Part shown: positions 1-5,971 of the stretch, one piece after another
How the letters are laid out: every line of letters begins with the position of its first letter
How positions within the stretch are numbered: position 1 is the first letter of the stretch
DNA from: Paludibacteraceae bacterium
GTDB lineage: Bacteria > Bacteroidota > Bacteroidia > Bacteroidales > Paludibacteraceae
NCBI GenBank assembly: GCA_017542915.1
Contig: JAFXWI010000002.1
Coordinates: 1 to 11,278, forward strand
Reading direction: 5' to 3'
DNA: 11,278 nt
Translations under genes and position numbers: made by a program
Notes under the pieces: model-generated
Seen by the model: the letters and a program-made list of their open reading frames with translations, nothing else
Told to the model about the DNA's origin: nothing
Databases searched by the model: none

Positions 1-485
1 GTATTACCCGTTTGTCCGAAGAGCGAACCGAACTGATTTGCCTTCGCTATAGCTTCGGCTTCTTTGGCACGTTGTGCCGCCTCAGCTGCCTCACGCGCCT
101 TACGCTCCTCTTCGAGCCGAGCCTGCTCTTCACGCTGACGTTGTTTCTCAGCCGCCTCGGCTTCCTTGCGTTCACGCTCTTTCTTCTCCTGCTCGCGGCG
201 CAAAGCCAGCGATTCTTCGTCCTCTTGGGTCATCAGATCATTGTCCGAAGGAGAAGAAGCGGACTGCGGTGCTGCAGGTACGGGTGAAGGCATCGGCACT
301 GCCTCCGACTGCTCCGCCATGTAACCTCCGGCATCAGCCACTTCGCCGAAAGCGACTTCCACACCTTCTTCCTCTTCGGGTTTGAAGGCGGTCAGCTTGA
401 TAAACCATAGCAATAGGAACAGTAGGATCATAAAGAGCACTGTACCTATTGAGGCGATAATATGTCGTTTTTGTTTCTTAGTCAT
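1..485 (-). CDS. TonB/TolA-like energy-transducer protein, N-terminal part (cut by window edge)
   Basis: This frame starts with ATG at 485-483 and stays open for 161 codons to the window edge, so the C-terminus is missing. Residues 1-8 are basic, about 9-29 form one hydrophobic membrane helix, and 35-90 are acidic and proline-rich. Residues about 88-149 are an uninterrupted Glu/Lys/Arg/Ala-rich coiled coil, followed by a Gly/Gln/Asn-rich turn (FGSLFGQTGN). This is the N-terminal plan of Bacteroidota TonB/TolA-like proteins: anchored in the inner membrane, spanning the periplasm, and usually ending in a TonB C-terminal domain. It lies 32 bp after exbD and is the last visible gene of pdxJ-exbB-exbD, as expected for the transducer arm of the motor. 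The TonB domain itself is not visible, so TonB versus TolA cannot be settled here. Confidence 0.75.
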   Translation of the reverse strand, partial: MTKKQKRHIIASIGTVLFMILLFLLLWFIKLTAFKPEEEEGVEVAFGEVADAGGYMAEQSEAVPMPSPVPAAPQSASSPSDNDLMTQEDEESLALRREQEKKERERKEAEAAEKQRQREEQARLEEERKAREAAEAAQRAKEAEAIAKANQFGSLFGQTGN

Positions 486-491
486 GTGATG

Positions 492-511
492 ATCCGCCAA
501 ACTTGGCGGAT
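492..511 (-). repeat. Perfect 9-bp inverted repeat between exbD and the TonB-like gene
   Basis: ATCCGCCAA (492-500) and TTGGCGGAT (503-511) are perfect inverted copies separated by 2 bp. In the mRNA this GC-rich hairpin sits between the exbD stop codon (518-520) and the TonB-like start (485). It has no U-run after it, so it is not a standard terminator. It could set the relative amount of the transducer to ExbB/ExbD, by transcript stability or by access to the start codon. That role is inference. Confidence 0.6.
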
Positions 512-517
512 AGGTTA

Positions 518-925
518 TTAACGTTTCGTAGCTACCACCAGCTTCATATGATGCTGGTTAGCTATATCGAGCACGCGTACTACCTCTTTGTACGCTACGT
601 CCTGATCGGCATGAAGGGCGATATAGGTCGTGGAGTCAGCTGCCTGCACACGACTGAGGTAACCCTCCAGATTATCGGGATCAACCGGAATCGGTTTCTC
701 CTTGCCCAACGCCACAAAGTAATTACCGAGATTGTCAATCGACACTTTCGCTACTTGTGGACGGGTCACCTTCTGCGAACGGGAAGTAGGCAGATTGATC
801 TTAATATCATTTGGCGAAGACAGCGTAGATGCCATGACGAAGAACAGGAGTAAGAGGAACACCAAGTCCGTCATGGAGCTCATCGCAAAAGTTGCTTCTA
901 CCCTATTTCGTTTCTTAAGGGACAT
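518..925 (-). CDS. exbD: ExbD/TolR-family proton-channel subunit
   Basis: A 135-residue protein with the ExbD/TolR plan: a short cytoplasmic N-terminus (basic around KKRNR), one membrane helix at about 20-40, and a periplasmic domain of about 90 residues. The motif SSMTDLVFLLLLFF carries the single membrane aspartate (D20) that, in this family, is the protonatable residue for coupling proton flow to work. The periplasmic part ends with the usual ALHADQDVAYKEVVRVLDIA segment. It sits between exbB (30 bp upstream) and the TonB-like gene, and acts with them in the inner membrane. ExbD versus TolR cannot be separated by motif alone. No TonB-dependent receptor or tol/pal gene is present to decide the substrate. 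Confidence 0.92.
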   Translation of the reverse strand: MSLKKRNRVEATFAMSSMTDLVFLLLLFFVMASTLSSPNDIKINLPTSRSQKVTRPQVAKVSIDNLGNYFVALGKEKPIPVDPDNLEGYLSRVQAADSTTYIALHADQDVAYKEVVRVLDIANQHHMKLVVATKR

Positions 926-955
926 AATTAAGAATTAAAAATTAAGAATTAAAAA
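926..955. repeat. AT-rich tandem repeat filling the exbB-exbD gap
   Basis: The whole gap consists of alternating AATTAAG and AATTAAAA units (plus-strand reading). It runs from the exbB stop codon, whose TAA merges into the repeat, to the base before the exbD ATG. The same family occurs after fmt (5332-5387) and after secA (7136-7189). Relative to transcription the orientation here is opposite to those two. No promoter or terminator is visible in it. Confidence 0.8.
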
Positions 956-1645
956 TTATGCCGGTTCATTCAAAAGATCCATGAACTCCAAGGTACGGCT
1001 CTCCAAGAGACGAACGACGCGGTCGATACGCGAGACGAGATAGTTATAGGCAAACATCGCCAAGATACCAACGATCAGACCGCCGATGGTCGTTACCATC
1101 GCCTGATACATACCGGTGGAGAGAGCGCTCATCTCGATGACGCCGCCGGATGTCTGTGCCATGTTATAGAATGTCTGCACCATACCTAATACGGTACCAA
1201 GGAAACCGAGCATCGGAGCACCACCGGCGATGGTCGCCATGATGACAAGCCCTTTCTCCAACTTGCCGACCTCTAAGTTACCAACATTCTCAATAGCCAC
1301 CTGCACATCCTGCATCGGACGACCGATACGCGTGATACCTTTCTCAATCATGTGCGCAGAAGGGGTGTCGGTCTGCTTGCAGAGATTGAGCGCGGAGTCG
1401 ATCTTACCCTCATGGATATAATCGCGAATACGATCCATGAAGGACTTGTCCTCCTGCGTAGCCTGCTTGATGACCACGAGACGCTCAATGAAAATATAAC
1501 ATGCGACGGCAAGGAGGATCGCCAGAATAATCATGATCCAACCTCCGTATTGCGCCATTTCAAACAGATTGATAGACTGCGTAGTTTCTTCGATAGCTGC
1601 CATCTCCTCCTGTACGGCAGCTAATGTGTCAATTTGTAATAACAT
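956..1645 (-). CDS. exbB: ExbB/TolQ/MotA-family proton-channel subunit
   Basis: A 229-residue inner-membrane protein with three predicted helices at about 33-53, 132-158 and 178-203, and a cytoplasmic domain between the first two. The conserved core is clear: a helix 2 motif GFLGTVLGMVQTF (147-159) and a helix 3 stretch with MVTTIGGLIVGI (183-194). These line the proton path formed with ExbD in this family. The start ATG (1645-1643) is one base after the pdxJ TAA stop (TAATATG), so translation is probably coupled to pdxJ. The N-terminal 30 residues before helix 1 are polar and acidic. The order exbB-exbD-TonB-like supports a Ton-type or Tol-type motor energising the outer membrane. Confidence 0.93.
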   Translation of the reverse strand: MLLQIDTLAAVQEEMAAIEETTQSINLFEMAQYGGWIMIILAILLAVACYIFIERLVVIKQATQEDKSFMDRIRDYIHEGKIDSALNLCKQTDTPSAHMIEKGITRIGRPMQDVQVAIENVGNLEVGKLEKGLVIMATIAGGAPMLGFLGTVLGMVQTFYNMAQTSGGVIEMSALSTGMYQAMVTTIGGLIVGILAMFAYNYLVSRIDRVVRLLESRTLEFMDLLNEPA

Positions 1646-1646
1646 A

Positions 1647-2360
1647 TTATTTCAATAAATCTAAATATTCTTGGATTGTTTCTTGGATACCCAAATAGAG
1701 GGCGTCACAGATGATGGCGTGACCGATAGAGACCTCTGCTGTCCAAGGGAACGCCTTGATGAAAGGCTTGAGGTTCTTGAGATTGAGGTCATGCCCGGCA
1801 TTGAGGCCAAGTCCTAACTCATGCGCTTTCTCCGCCGCAGCGCGGTATTTCTCAATCGCACGTTCGGGATCCGTCTCAAACATCTCGGCATAAGGACCCG
1901 TATAGAGCTCCACACGATCCGTTCCCGTACGCAGCGCGTACTCCACCATCACGGGATCGGGATCCACAAAGATACTCACACGCATCCGATAGGCGTGCAG
2001 ATGATTCACTACACCTTTCAGAAAATGAAGATGCCTACGTGTGTCGTAACCGTGATTAGAGGTCAGCTGCGAAGGGTCATCGGGCACAAGGGTCACCTGC
2101 GTCGGCTTGACATCCGTCACCAAAGCCAAGAAATCATCCGTCGGATTTCCCTCAATGTTGAGCTCCGTAGTCACCATCGACTTGAGCACGTACACGTCCT
2201 CCTTACGAATATGCCGTTCGTCCGGACGCGGATGAACGGTAATACCCTGCGCGCCAAACAGCTCGCAATCCACTGCAAAACGCTGAACGTCAGGCACATT
2301 TCCACCACGCGCATTGCGCAATGTGGCTACCTTGTTGATGTTTACGCTTAATTTCGTCAT
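1647..2360 (-). CDS. pdxJ: Pyridoxine 5'-phosphate synthase PdxJ
   Basis: PdxJ condenses 3-amino-2-oxopropyl phosphate with 1-deoxy-D-xylulose 5-phosphate to give pyridoxine 5'-phosphate, the ring-closing step of DXP-dependent vitamin B6 synthesis in the cytoplasm. The 237 residues match the usual length. Family motifs: SVNINKVATLRNARG (5-19), GITVHPRPDERHI (39-51, catalytic H43), ELNIEGNP (66-73, E70), RVELYTG (149-155, E151) and GLNAGHDLN (185-193, H190). The start is the ATG at 2360-2358. A longer frame from a TTG at 2384 would begin inside the -7 promoter box, so it is rejected. It is the first gene of an operon with exbB, exbD and the TonB-like gene; the metabolic reason for this link is not evident. 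Confidence 0.96.
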   Translation of the reverse strand: MTKLSVNINKVATLRNARGGNVPDVQRFAVDCELFGAQGITVHPRPDERHIRKEDVYVLKSMVTTELNIEGNPTDDFLALVTDVKPTQVTLVPDDPSQLTSNHGYDTRRHLHFLKGVVNHLHAYRMRVSIFVDPDPVMVEYALRTGTDRVELYTGPYAEMFETDPERAIEKYRAAAEKAHELGLGLNAGHDLNLKNLKPFIKAFPWTAEVSIGHAIICDALYLGIQETIQEYLDLLK

Positions 2361-2381
2361 AGTTGTTTTTAAAAAACGCTG

Positions 2382-2413
2382 CAAAGGTACAAAATATTTT
2401 TGAAATATGCAAA
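2382..2413 (-). promoter_or_regulatory. pdxJ operon promoter (Bacteroidota type)
   Basis: On the minus strand a -33 box TTTG (2413-2410) is followed after exactly 20 bases by the -7 box TACCTTTG (2389-2382). This matches the TTTG-N19-21-TAnnTTTG consensus of the Bacteroidota primary sigma factor. Transcription should begin near 2376, leaving a leader of about 15 bases before the pdxJ ATG. The -33 box continues as TTTGCATAT, as in the nadK and secA promoters. Confidence 0.85.
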
Positions 2414-2456
2414 TTTTTAGGAAGGTATTTAGAAAAATCTACAAAAATTTGCATAT
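2405..2456. repeat. Perfect 14-bp inverted repeat spanning the divergent -33 boxes
   Basis: ATATGCAAATTTTT (2405-2418) and its exact inverse complement AAAAATTTGCATAT (2443-2456) flank a 24-bp spacer. Each arm contains the -33 box of one promoter, facing outward. Part of the symmetry follows from the promoter consensus, but 14 matching bases exceed the four required. It may be an operator for a dimeric regulator of both transcripts (inference). Confidence 0.75.
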
Positions 2457-2479
2457 GTCAGAAAAAAGCAGTACTTTTG
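2448..2479 (+). promoter_or_regulatory. nadK operon promoter (Bacteroidota type)
   Basis: The -33 box TTTG (2448-2451) is separated by exactly 20 bases from the -7 box TACTTTTG (2472-2479), a full match to the Bacteroidota consensus. Transcription should begin near 2485, giving a leader of about 15 bases before the nadK ATG at 2501. No Shine-Dalgarno sequence is evident, which is usual for this phylum. Confidence 0.87.
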
Positions 2480-2500
2480 CAGCCGCAAAAGTGAAAAAAC

Positions 2501-3436
2501 ATGATAATAGCTATTTTTGGAAACGCGATGAAACCCGAGACGCTGCAGGAAGTACAGCATATCTTGGCGTTTTTGACACAGTACAGGCAGGACAACTCGC
2601 TTAGCGAGAACGATCTGCAAGTAGTACTGTCGCAGGAATTGCGTCAGGAGCTGAATCTTCGCGAGTATCCGGTTTTCAACGACGGGTTTATCAATGATGT
2701 CTCGATGAACGATGATGAGGCATCGGACAAGAGTTACGAACCGATTGACTTTGCCCTCTCGGTCGGTGGTGACGGTACGTTCCTGACAAGCGCTGCAGCT
2801 ATAGGAGACAAGAATATTCCTATCGTAGGTATTAACTGCGGACATTTAGGATTCTTAGCAGAAGTACAGGCTTGCGACGTAGATAATATCCTTCATAAAC
2901 TGATGGCAGGCGAATACACGATCGAGCAACGTAGTCTGCTGAACGTGAGTGTGATTGACAAAGACGGTGCTCGTCGAGACAATCTGATCATGGCGCCGAA
3001 CGGTCTGAACGAGATCGCTATCCTCAAAGAGGGATTGAGTAGTATGCTGCAAATAGAGCTGAAGGTGAACGGTGAATACCTGCACACCTATAACTCCGAC
3101 GGTCTGGTGATTGCTACTCCGACGGGTAGCACGGCGTATAACCTCTCTATCGGAGGTCCGCTGATGGCACCGCAGAGCCGCGGCATCATCCTCACGCCTA
3201 TCGCGCCGCACAGCCTGACGGTCAAGCCCTTGGTAGTCCCGGACGACTGGCAGTTCGACATCCGTGTCACGAGCCGTTACGATGCGTTCATGGTATCGGT
3301 GGACGGTCGCAGTCAGAGCCTCAGTACGGATCTCACGCTGCACGTAGAGCGCGCCAACTACACCACCAAGGTGGTACAAATAGGCGACAACAGTTTCTTG
3401 AATTCGCTCAAAGCAAAACTTAATTGGGGACGATAA
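2501..3436 (+). CDS. nadK: NAD kinase
   Basis: NAD kinase phosphorylates NAD to NADP in the cytoplasm and is the sole route to NADP in most bacteria. The 311-residue product carries the family landmarks in order: ALSVGGDGTFL with the GGDGT phosphate-binding motif (89-93), GINCGHLGFLAE (110-121), the NE pair (170-171), and TYNSDGLVIATPTGSTAYNLSIGGP (positions 197-220), which forms the NAD site in this family. A further block, PIAPHSL, is at 233-239. The ATG at 2501 fits a short leader after the promoter. Residues 65-80 are acidic (SMNDDEASDKS) and probably form a surface loop. It heads the plus-strand operon, and the lgt ATG follows 3 bases after its stop. Confidence 0.96.
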   Translation: MIIAIFGNAMKPETLQEVQHILAFLTQYRQDNSLSENDLQVVLSQELRQELNLREYPVFNDGFINDVSMNDDEASDKSYEPIDFALSVGGDGTFLTSAAAIGDKNIPIVGINCGHLGFLAEVQACDVDNILHKLMAGEYTIEQRSLLNVSVIDKDGARRDNLIMAPNGLNEIAILKEGLSSMLQIELKVNGEYLHTYNSDGLVIATPTGSTAYNLSIGGPLMAPQSRGIILTPIAPHSLTVKPLVVPDDWQFDIRVTSRYDAFMVSVDGRSQSLSTDLTLHVERANYTTKVVQIGDNSFLNSLKAKLNWGR

Positions 3437-3439
3437 ACA

Positions 3440-4354
3440 ATGCTTAATTTTATTACTTGGGATGTAGATCCGATACTTATTCATTTCGGAGACGGAGGAA
3501 TACGATGGTACGGGTTGCTGTGGGCAATCGGTATCTATATTTGTTGGGTGATCAGTGAACGGATGTACAAACGGGAGAACTGCCCGGCAGAATGGTCTGA
3601 CCAGCTCTTTTTCTGGATCACGATAGGCGCTATTGTTGGTGCGCGTCTGGGGCATTGCCTTTTCTACGAATGGCATCAATACGGCAACCCGTGGTACTTG
3701 TTTGGCATGGAGTTTACGTACCGAAACCCCTATATCGAGCACCCCTTATGGATGCTTAAGATCTGGGAAGGCGGTTTGGCAAGTCATGGAGGAACGATTG
3801 GCATCATCGCTGCAGCGGCCTTGCTCAATAAGTATAAGTTCAGCCGCTATCCGCAGTTCGGCACTACGTGGCTGTGGATCTTAGACCGGCTCTGCGTAGG
3901 TGTATGCATCACGGGTTTTCTGATTCGTTTAGGTAACTTATTCAACAGCGAGATATACGGCGGACCGACTGATCTGCCGTGGGGCTTCATCTTCGTACGA
4001 GACGGTCAGACGGTACCCTGTCATCCGACGCAGATATACGAGATGCTGTACTGCTTAGCCGCATTCTGCATCACGTGGCCTCTATATTGGAAGACCGATG
4101 CGCGTCGTCGCGAAGGACTGCTGTTAGGAGTCTTCTTCCTCATCATCTTCGGCGTGCGGTTCCTATTGGAGTTCATCAAAAACGACCAAGAGGCTTTCGA
4201 AGCCGGACATCTCTTGAATATGGGTCAGCTCCTCAGCCTGCCGTTTATCGTCTTGGGTATATACCTTATTATACGCGCGTATAGGAGACCGCTTAGCCCG
4301 GTAGTAGATAAACGACCGAAAAGTCTTGATCCAAAGTATCAAGACGTTAAATAG
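3440..4354 (+). CDS. lgt: Prolipoprotein diacylglyceryl transferase
   Basis: Lgt transfers diacylglycerol from phosphatidylglycerol to the lipobox cysteine of prolipoproteins, the first step of lipoprotein maturation in the inner membrane. The 304-residue product has about seven hydrophobic segments and the family motifs IRWYGL (21-26), EGGLASHGG (110-118, with the conserved histidine at 116), the signature RLGNLFNSEIYG (163-174), CHPTQIYE (194-201) and RFLLEFIKNDQ (240-250). It starts 3 bases after nadK and is probably co-translated with it. The last residues (DVK and the TAG stop) overlap a GTTAAA-type repeat, so the extreme C-terminus may be repeat-derived. Confidence 0.96.
   Translation: MLNFITWDVDPILIHFGDGGIRWYGLLWAIGIYICWVISERMYKRENCPAEWSDQLFFWITIGAIVGARLGHCLFYEWHQYGNPWYLFGMEFTYRNPYIEHPLWMLKIWEGGLASHGGTIGIIAAAALLNKYKFSRYPQFGTTWLWILDRLCVGVCITGFLIRLGNLFNSEIYGGPTDLPWGFIFVRDGQTVPCHPTQIYEMLYCLAAFCITWPLYWKTDARRREGLLLGVFFLIIFGVRFLLEFIKNDQEAFEAGHLLNMGQLLSLPFIVLGIYLIIRAYRRPLSPVVDKRPKSLDPKYQDVK
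4323..4345 (+). repeat. Hairpin at the 3' end of lgt
   Basis: GTCTTGAT (4323-4330) and ATCAAGAC (4338-4345) are perfect inverse complements with a 7-base loop, located in the last codons of lgt. No U-run follows. It may protect the nadK-lgt transcript from 3' decay or act as a weak attenuator before fmt. The role is inference. Confidence 0.5.
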
Positions 4355-4390
4355 TTAAAGAGTTAAAATGGTTTTTTCTTTCGAAAAAAC
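4346..4390 (+). repeat. GTTAAA repeats and an AT hairpin in the lgt-fmt gap
   Basis: Three GTTAAA units (near 4346, 4354 and 4362) start in the last lgt codons and run through the TAG stop (4352-4354) into the gap. They are followed by the inverted repeat GTTTTTTC / GAAAAAAC (4371-4378 and 4383-4390) with loop TTTC. The stem is almost wholly A:T, so as a terminator it would be weak. No promoter matching the Bacteroidota consensus is seen for fmt, which is therefore probably transcribed from the nadK promoter. Confidence 0.6.
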
Positions 4391-4401
4391 GTTAAGTTGT
4401 T

Positions 4402-5331
4402 ATGACAAAGAGAGATTTAAGAATAGTATATTTAGGTACACCGGAGTTTGCGGTGGCGAGCCTGCGGACCTTAGTGGAAGGAGGCTATAACGTAGTAGCC
4501 GTGGTGACGATGCCGGACAAACCGGCAGGTCGAGGTCATCAGGTGCAGTATTCGGATGTCAAGAAATACGCCTTGGAGGTAGGACTGCCGGTTCTGCAGC
4601 CCGAGAAACTCAAAGACGAGGCGTTCATAGAGGAGTTGAGAAGCTATAAGGCGGATCTGCAGATCGTAGTGGCGTTCCGGATGTTGCCGGAGGTCGTTTG
4701 GACGATGCCCCGTTTAGGCACCTTCAATATCCACGGTTCCTTACTGCCGCAGTACCGAGGCGCAGCGCCGATTAACTGGGCAGTCATGAACGGAGACCGC
4801 GAGACCGGTCTGACGACCTTCATGCTCAAACATGAGATCGACACGGGAAACATGATCCTGCAGGAACGTATTCCTATCGGCGAAGACGAGAACGTGGGTT
4901 CGGTTCACGATAGACTGATGGAGCTTAGCAAAGAGATGGTCACCCGCACGGTGGATCTGATCATTGATTGCGAGAACAAAGGTATCCAAGTACCTACGAC
5001 ACCGCAACCGGAGGTAGCGGAGTTACGTCCTGCGCCGAAGATCTTCAAAGAAGACTGCGAGATTCATTTCGACCGGATGACGGCGGAGCAGGTACATAAT
5101 TTCGTACGCGGACTCAGCCCTTACCCTGCCGCATGGACAAACCTCAATATCAACGGAAATATTTTCGAAAACGTGAAAATATTTACCGTTGAAAAAGTAC
5201 AAAGGGACCATGTACAATGTACAAAGGGAATTATCATCCCATGCAAGGAAGGCGCGGTGCGCATACTGGAACTGCAAGTACCGGGCAAAAAGAGAATGGA
5301 CGCACGGTCATTCCTCAATGGAATACATTGA
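4402..5331 (+). CDS. fmt: Methionyl-tRNA formyltransferase
   Basis: Fmt formylates initiator Met-tRNA with 10-formyltetrahydrofolate before translation initiation. The 309-residue protein has the formyltransferase fold first: IVYLGTPEFAVASL (8-21), MPDKPAGRGHQV (37-48), FNIHGSLLPQYRGAAPINWA (108-127, catalytic N109 and H111, SLLPxYRG loop) and LKHEIDTG (142-149, catalytic D147). A smaller C-terminal domain follows from about 205 (FVRGLSPYPAAWT near 233-245) and ends in LQVPGKKRMDARSFLNG. Length is normal. Odd feature: the stretch encoding about residues 250-276 contains a long perfect-arm hairpin and an 11-bp direct repeat, so part of the C-terminal domain may be built from repeat DNA that stayed in frame. 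Confidence 0.96.
   Translation: MTKRDLRIVYLGTPEFAVASLRTLVEGGYNVVAVVTMPDKPAGRGHQVQYSDVKKYALEVGLPVLQPEKLKDEAFIEELRSYKADLQIVVAFRMLPEVVWTMPRLGTFNIHGSLLPQYRGAAPINWAVMNGDRETGLTTFMLKHEIDTGNMILQERIPIGEDENVGSVHDRLMELSKEMVTRTVDLIIDCENKGIQVPTTPQPEVAELRPAPKIFKEDCEIHFDRMTAEQVHNFVRGLSPYPAAWTNLNINGNIFENVKIFTVEKVQRDHVQCTKGIIIPCKEGAVRILELQVPGKKRMDARSFLNGIH
5151..5229. repeat. Repeat-rich segment inside fmt: hairpin plus direct repeat
   Basis: CAACGGAAATATTTTC (5151-5166) pairs with 5175-5191 over 16 bases, with only one extra A (5185) and an 8-base loop. Next, GTACAAAGGGA occurs twice (5197-5207 and 5219-5229), separated by a TGTACAATGTACA-type segment. Both lie in frame in the fmt C-terminal domain and introduce no stop codon. 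Confidence 0.7.
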
Positions 5332-5387
5332 GAATTAAAAATTAAAAATTAAAAATTACGAATTAAAAATTAAGAATTACGAATTAC
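5332..5387. repeat. AT-rich repeat array between fmt and the HD-domain gene
   Basis: About 55 bp of GAATTAAAAATT, AATTAAG and AATTACG units, beginning right after the fmt TGA and running into the region that should hold the start of the next gene. The unit AATTACGAATTA occurs twice (near 5355 and 5376). It is the same family as at 926-955 and 7136-7189. No promoter or terminator is visible. Confidence 0.8.
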
Positions 5388-5426
5388 ATCGCTCTCATAG
5401 AAAAGTACTACGGGGAAACACCGGAG

Positions 5427-5930
5427 TTGAAGCATGTTCTGTTGACGCACAGCCGACAGGTGGCAGATCGTGCGCTAAAGATTGTAGATGCACATCCTCA
5501 ATGGACAGAGGAAGGGTTAGTGGATCGGCAGTTTGTAGAAGAAGCGGCGATGCTGCATGATATAGGAATCATCTTCTGCAACGCGCCGAAGATATACTGT
5601 ATGGGTCCGCATAAATATATCGAGCATGGTTATTTAGGCGCGGAGTTGCTGCGTAAGGAAGGTTTTCCGAAACATGCTTTGGTGGCAGAACGGCACACAG
5701 GTACCGGTATCACCATCGAACAGGTGGAGCGGGAAGAGCTACCTATTCCCGAAAAGGACTACTGTCCGCAGAGTTTGGAAGAGAAGATCATCTGCTACGC
5801 CGATAAGTTCTACTCGAAAAGCCACCTCGGCGAAGAAGTGGACATCAATAAGATCAAGTACAATATCTGGAAGTACGGTTACGAAGCTTTCGTTCGCTGG
5901 AACGAGCTGGTAGCGCTCTGCGAAAATTGA
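5427..5930 (+). CDS. HD-domain protein, predicted metal-dependent phosphohydrolase
   Basis: From TTG at 5427 the product is 167 residues. It carries an HD-type metal-site pattern: H8 (LLTHSR), H44-D45 (AMLHDIGI), later histidines in YIEHGYLG and VAERHTG, and D126 in CYADKFYSK. HD proteins of this kind hydrolyse phosphomonoesters, phosphodiesters or nucleotides; the substrate here is unknown. The TTG is probably not the true start. The frame is open upstream to 5367, and codons 5388-5426 read IALIEKYYGETPE, which looks like a genuine N-terminus. No ATG, GTG or TTG exists there: the codon where an ATG would fit is ACG (5379-5381), inside the AT repeat, with ATT at 5376 as the other option. It is the last gene of the plus-strand run. 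Confidence 0.85.
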   Translation: MKHVLLTHSRQVADRALKIVDAHPQWTEEGLVDRQFVEEAAMLHDIGIIFCNAPKIYCMGPHKYIEHGYLGAELLRKEGFPKHALVAERHTGTGITIEQVEREELPIPEKDYCPQSLEEKIICYADKFYSKSHLGEEVDINKIKYNIWKYGYEAFVRWNELVALCEN

Positions 5931-5962
5931 CCGCTGCGCTAAAAGAGTAAAGACCGCTACGC
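5929..5962. repeat. 11-bp direct repeat in the convergent gap
   Basis: GACCGCTGCGC (5929-5939, starting inside the HD-gene TGA stop) and GACCGCTACGC (5952-5962) differ at one base and are separated by TAAAAGAGTAAA. The 41-bp gap between the converging HD and DUF3078 genes holds nothing else, and I see no hairpin with a U-run for either strand. Confidence 0.6.
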
Positions 5963-5971
5963 CCTTTCCCC

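Noticed and set aside
926..955. CRISPR-like array from the AT repeats
   Set aside because: Units are 7-8 bp, low-complexity and without spacers, and there are no cas genes.
2361..2384. Longer pdxJ start at TTG 2384
   Set aside because: It would start within the -7 box, upstream of the expected transcription start, and adds eight residues not found in the family.
2855..3742. A 295-codon minus-strand frame across nadK and lgt
   Set aside because: It runs opposite two certain genes and its translation lacks any family-like motif.
4371..4390. Intrinsic terminator between lgt and fmt
   Set aside because: The stem is nearly all A:T and no U-run follows, so a true stop is unlikely; fmt has no own promoter that I can see.
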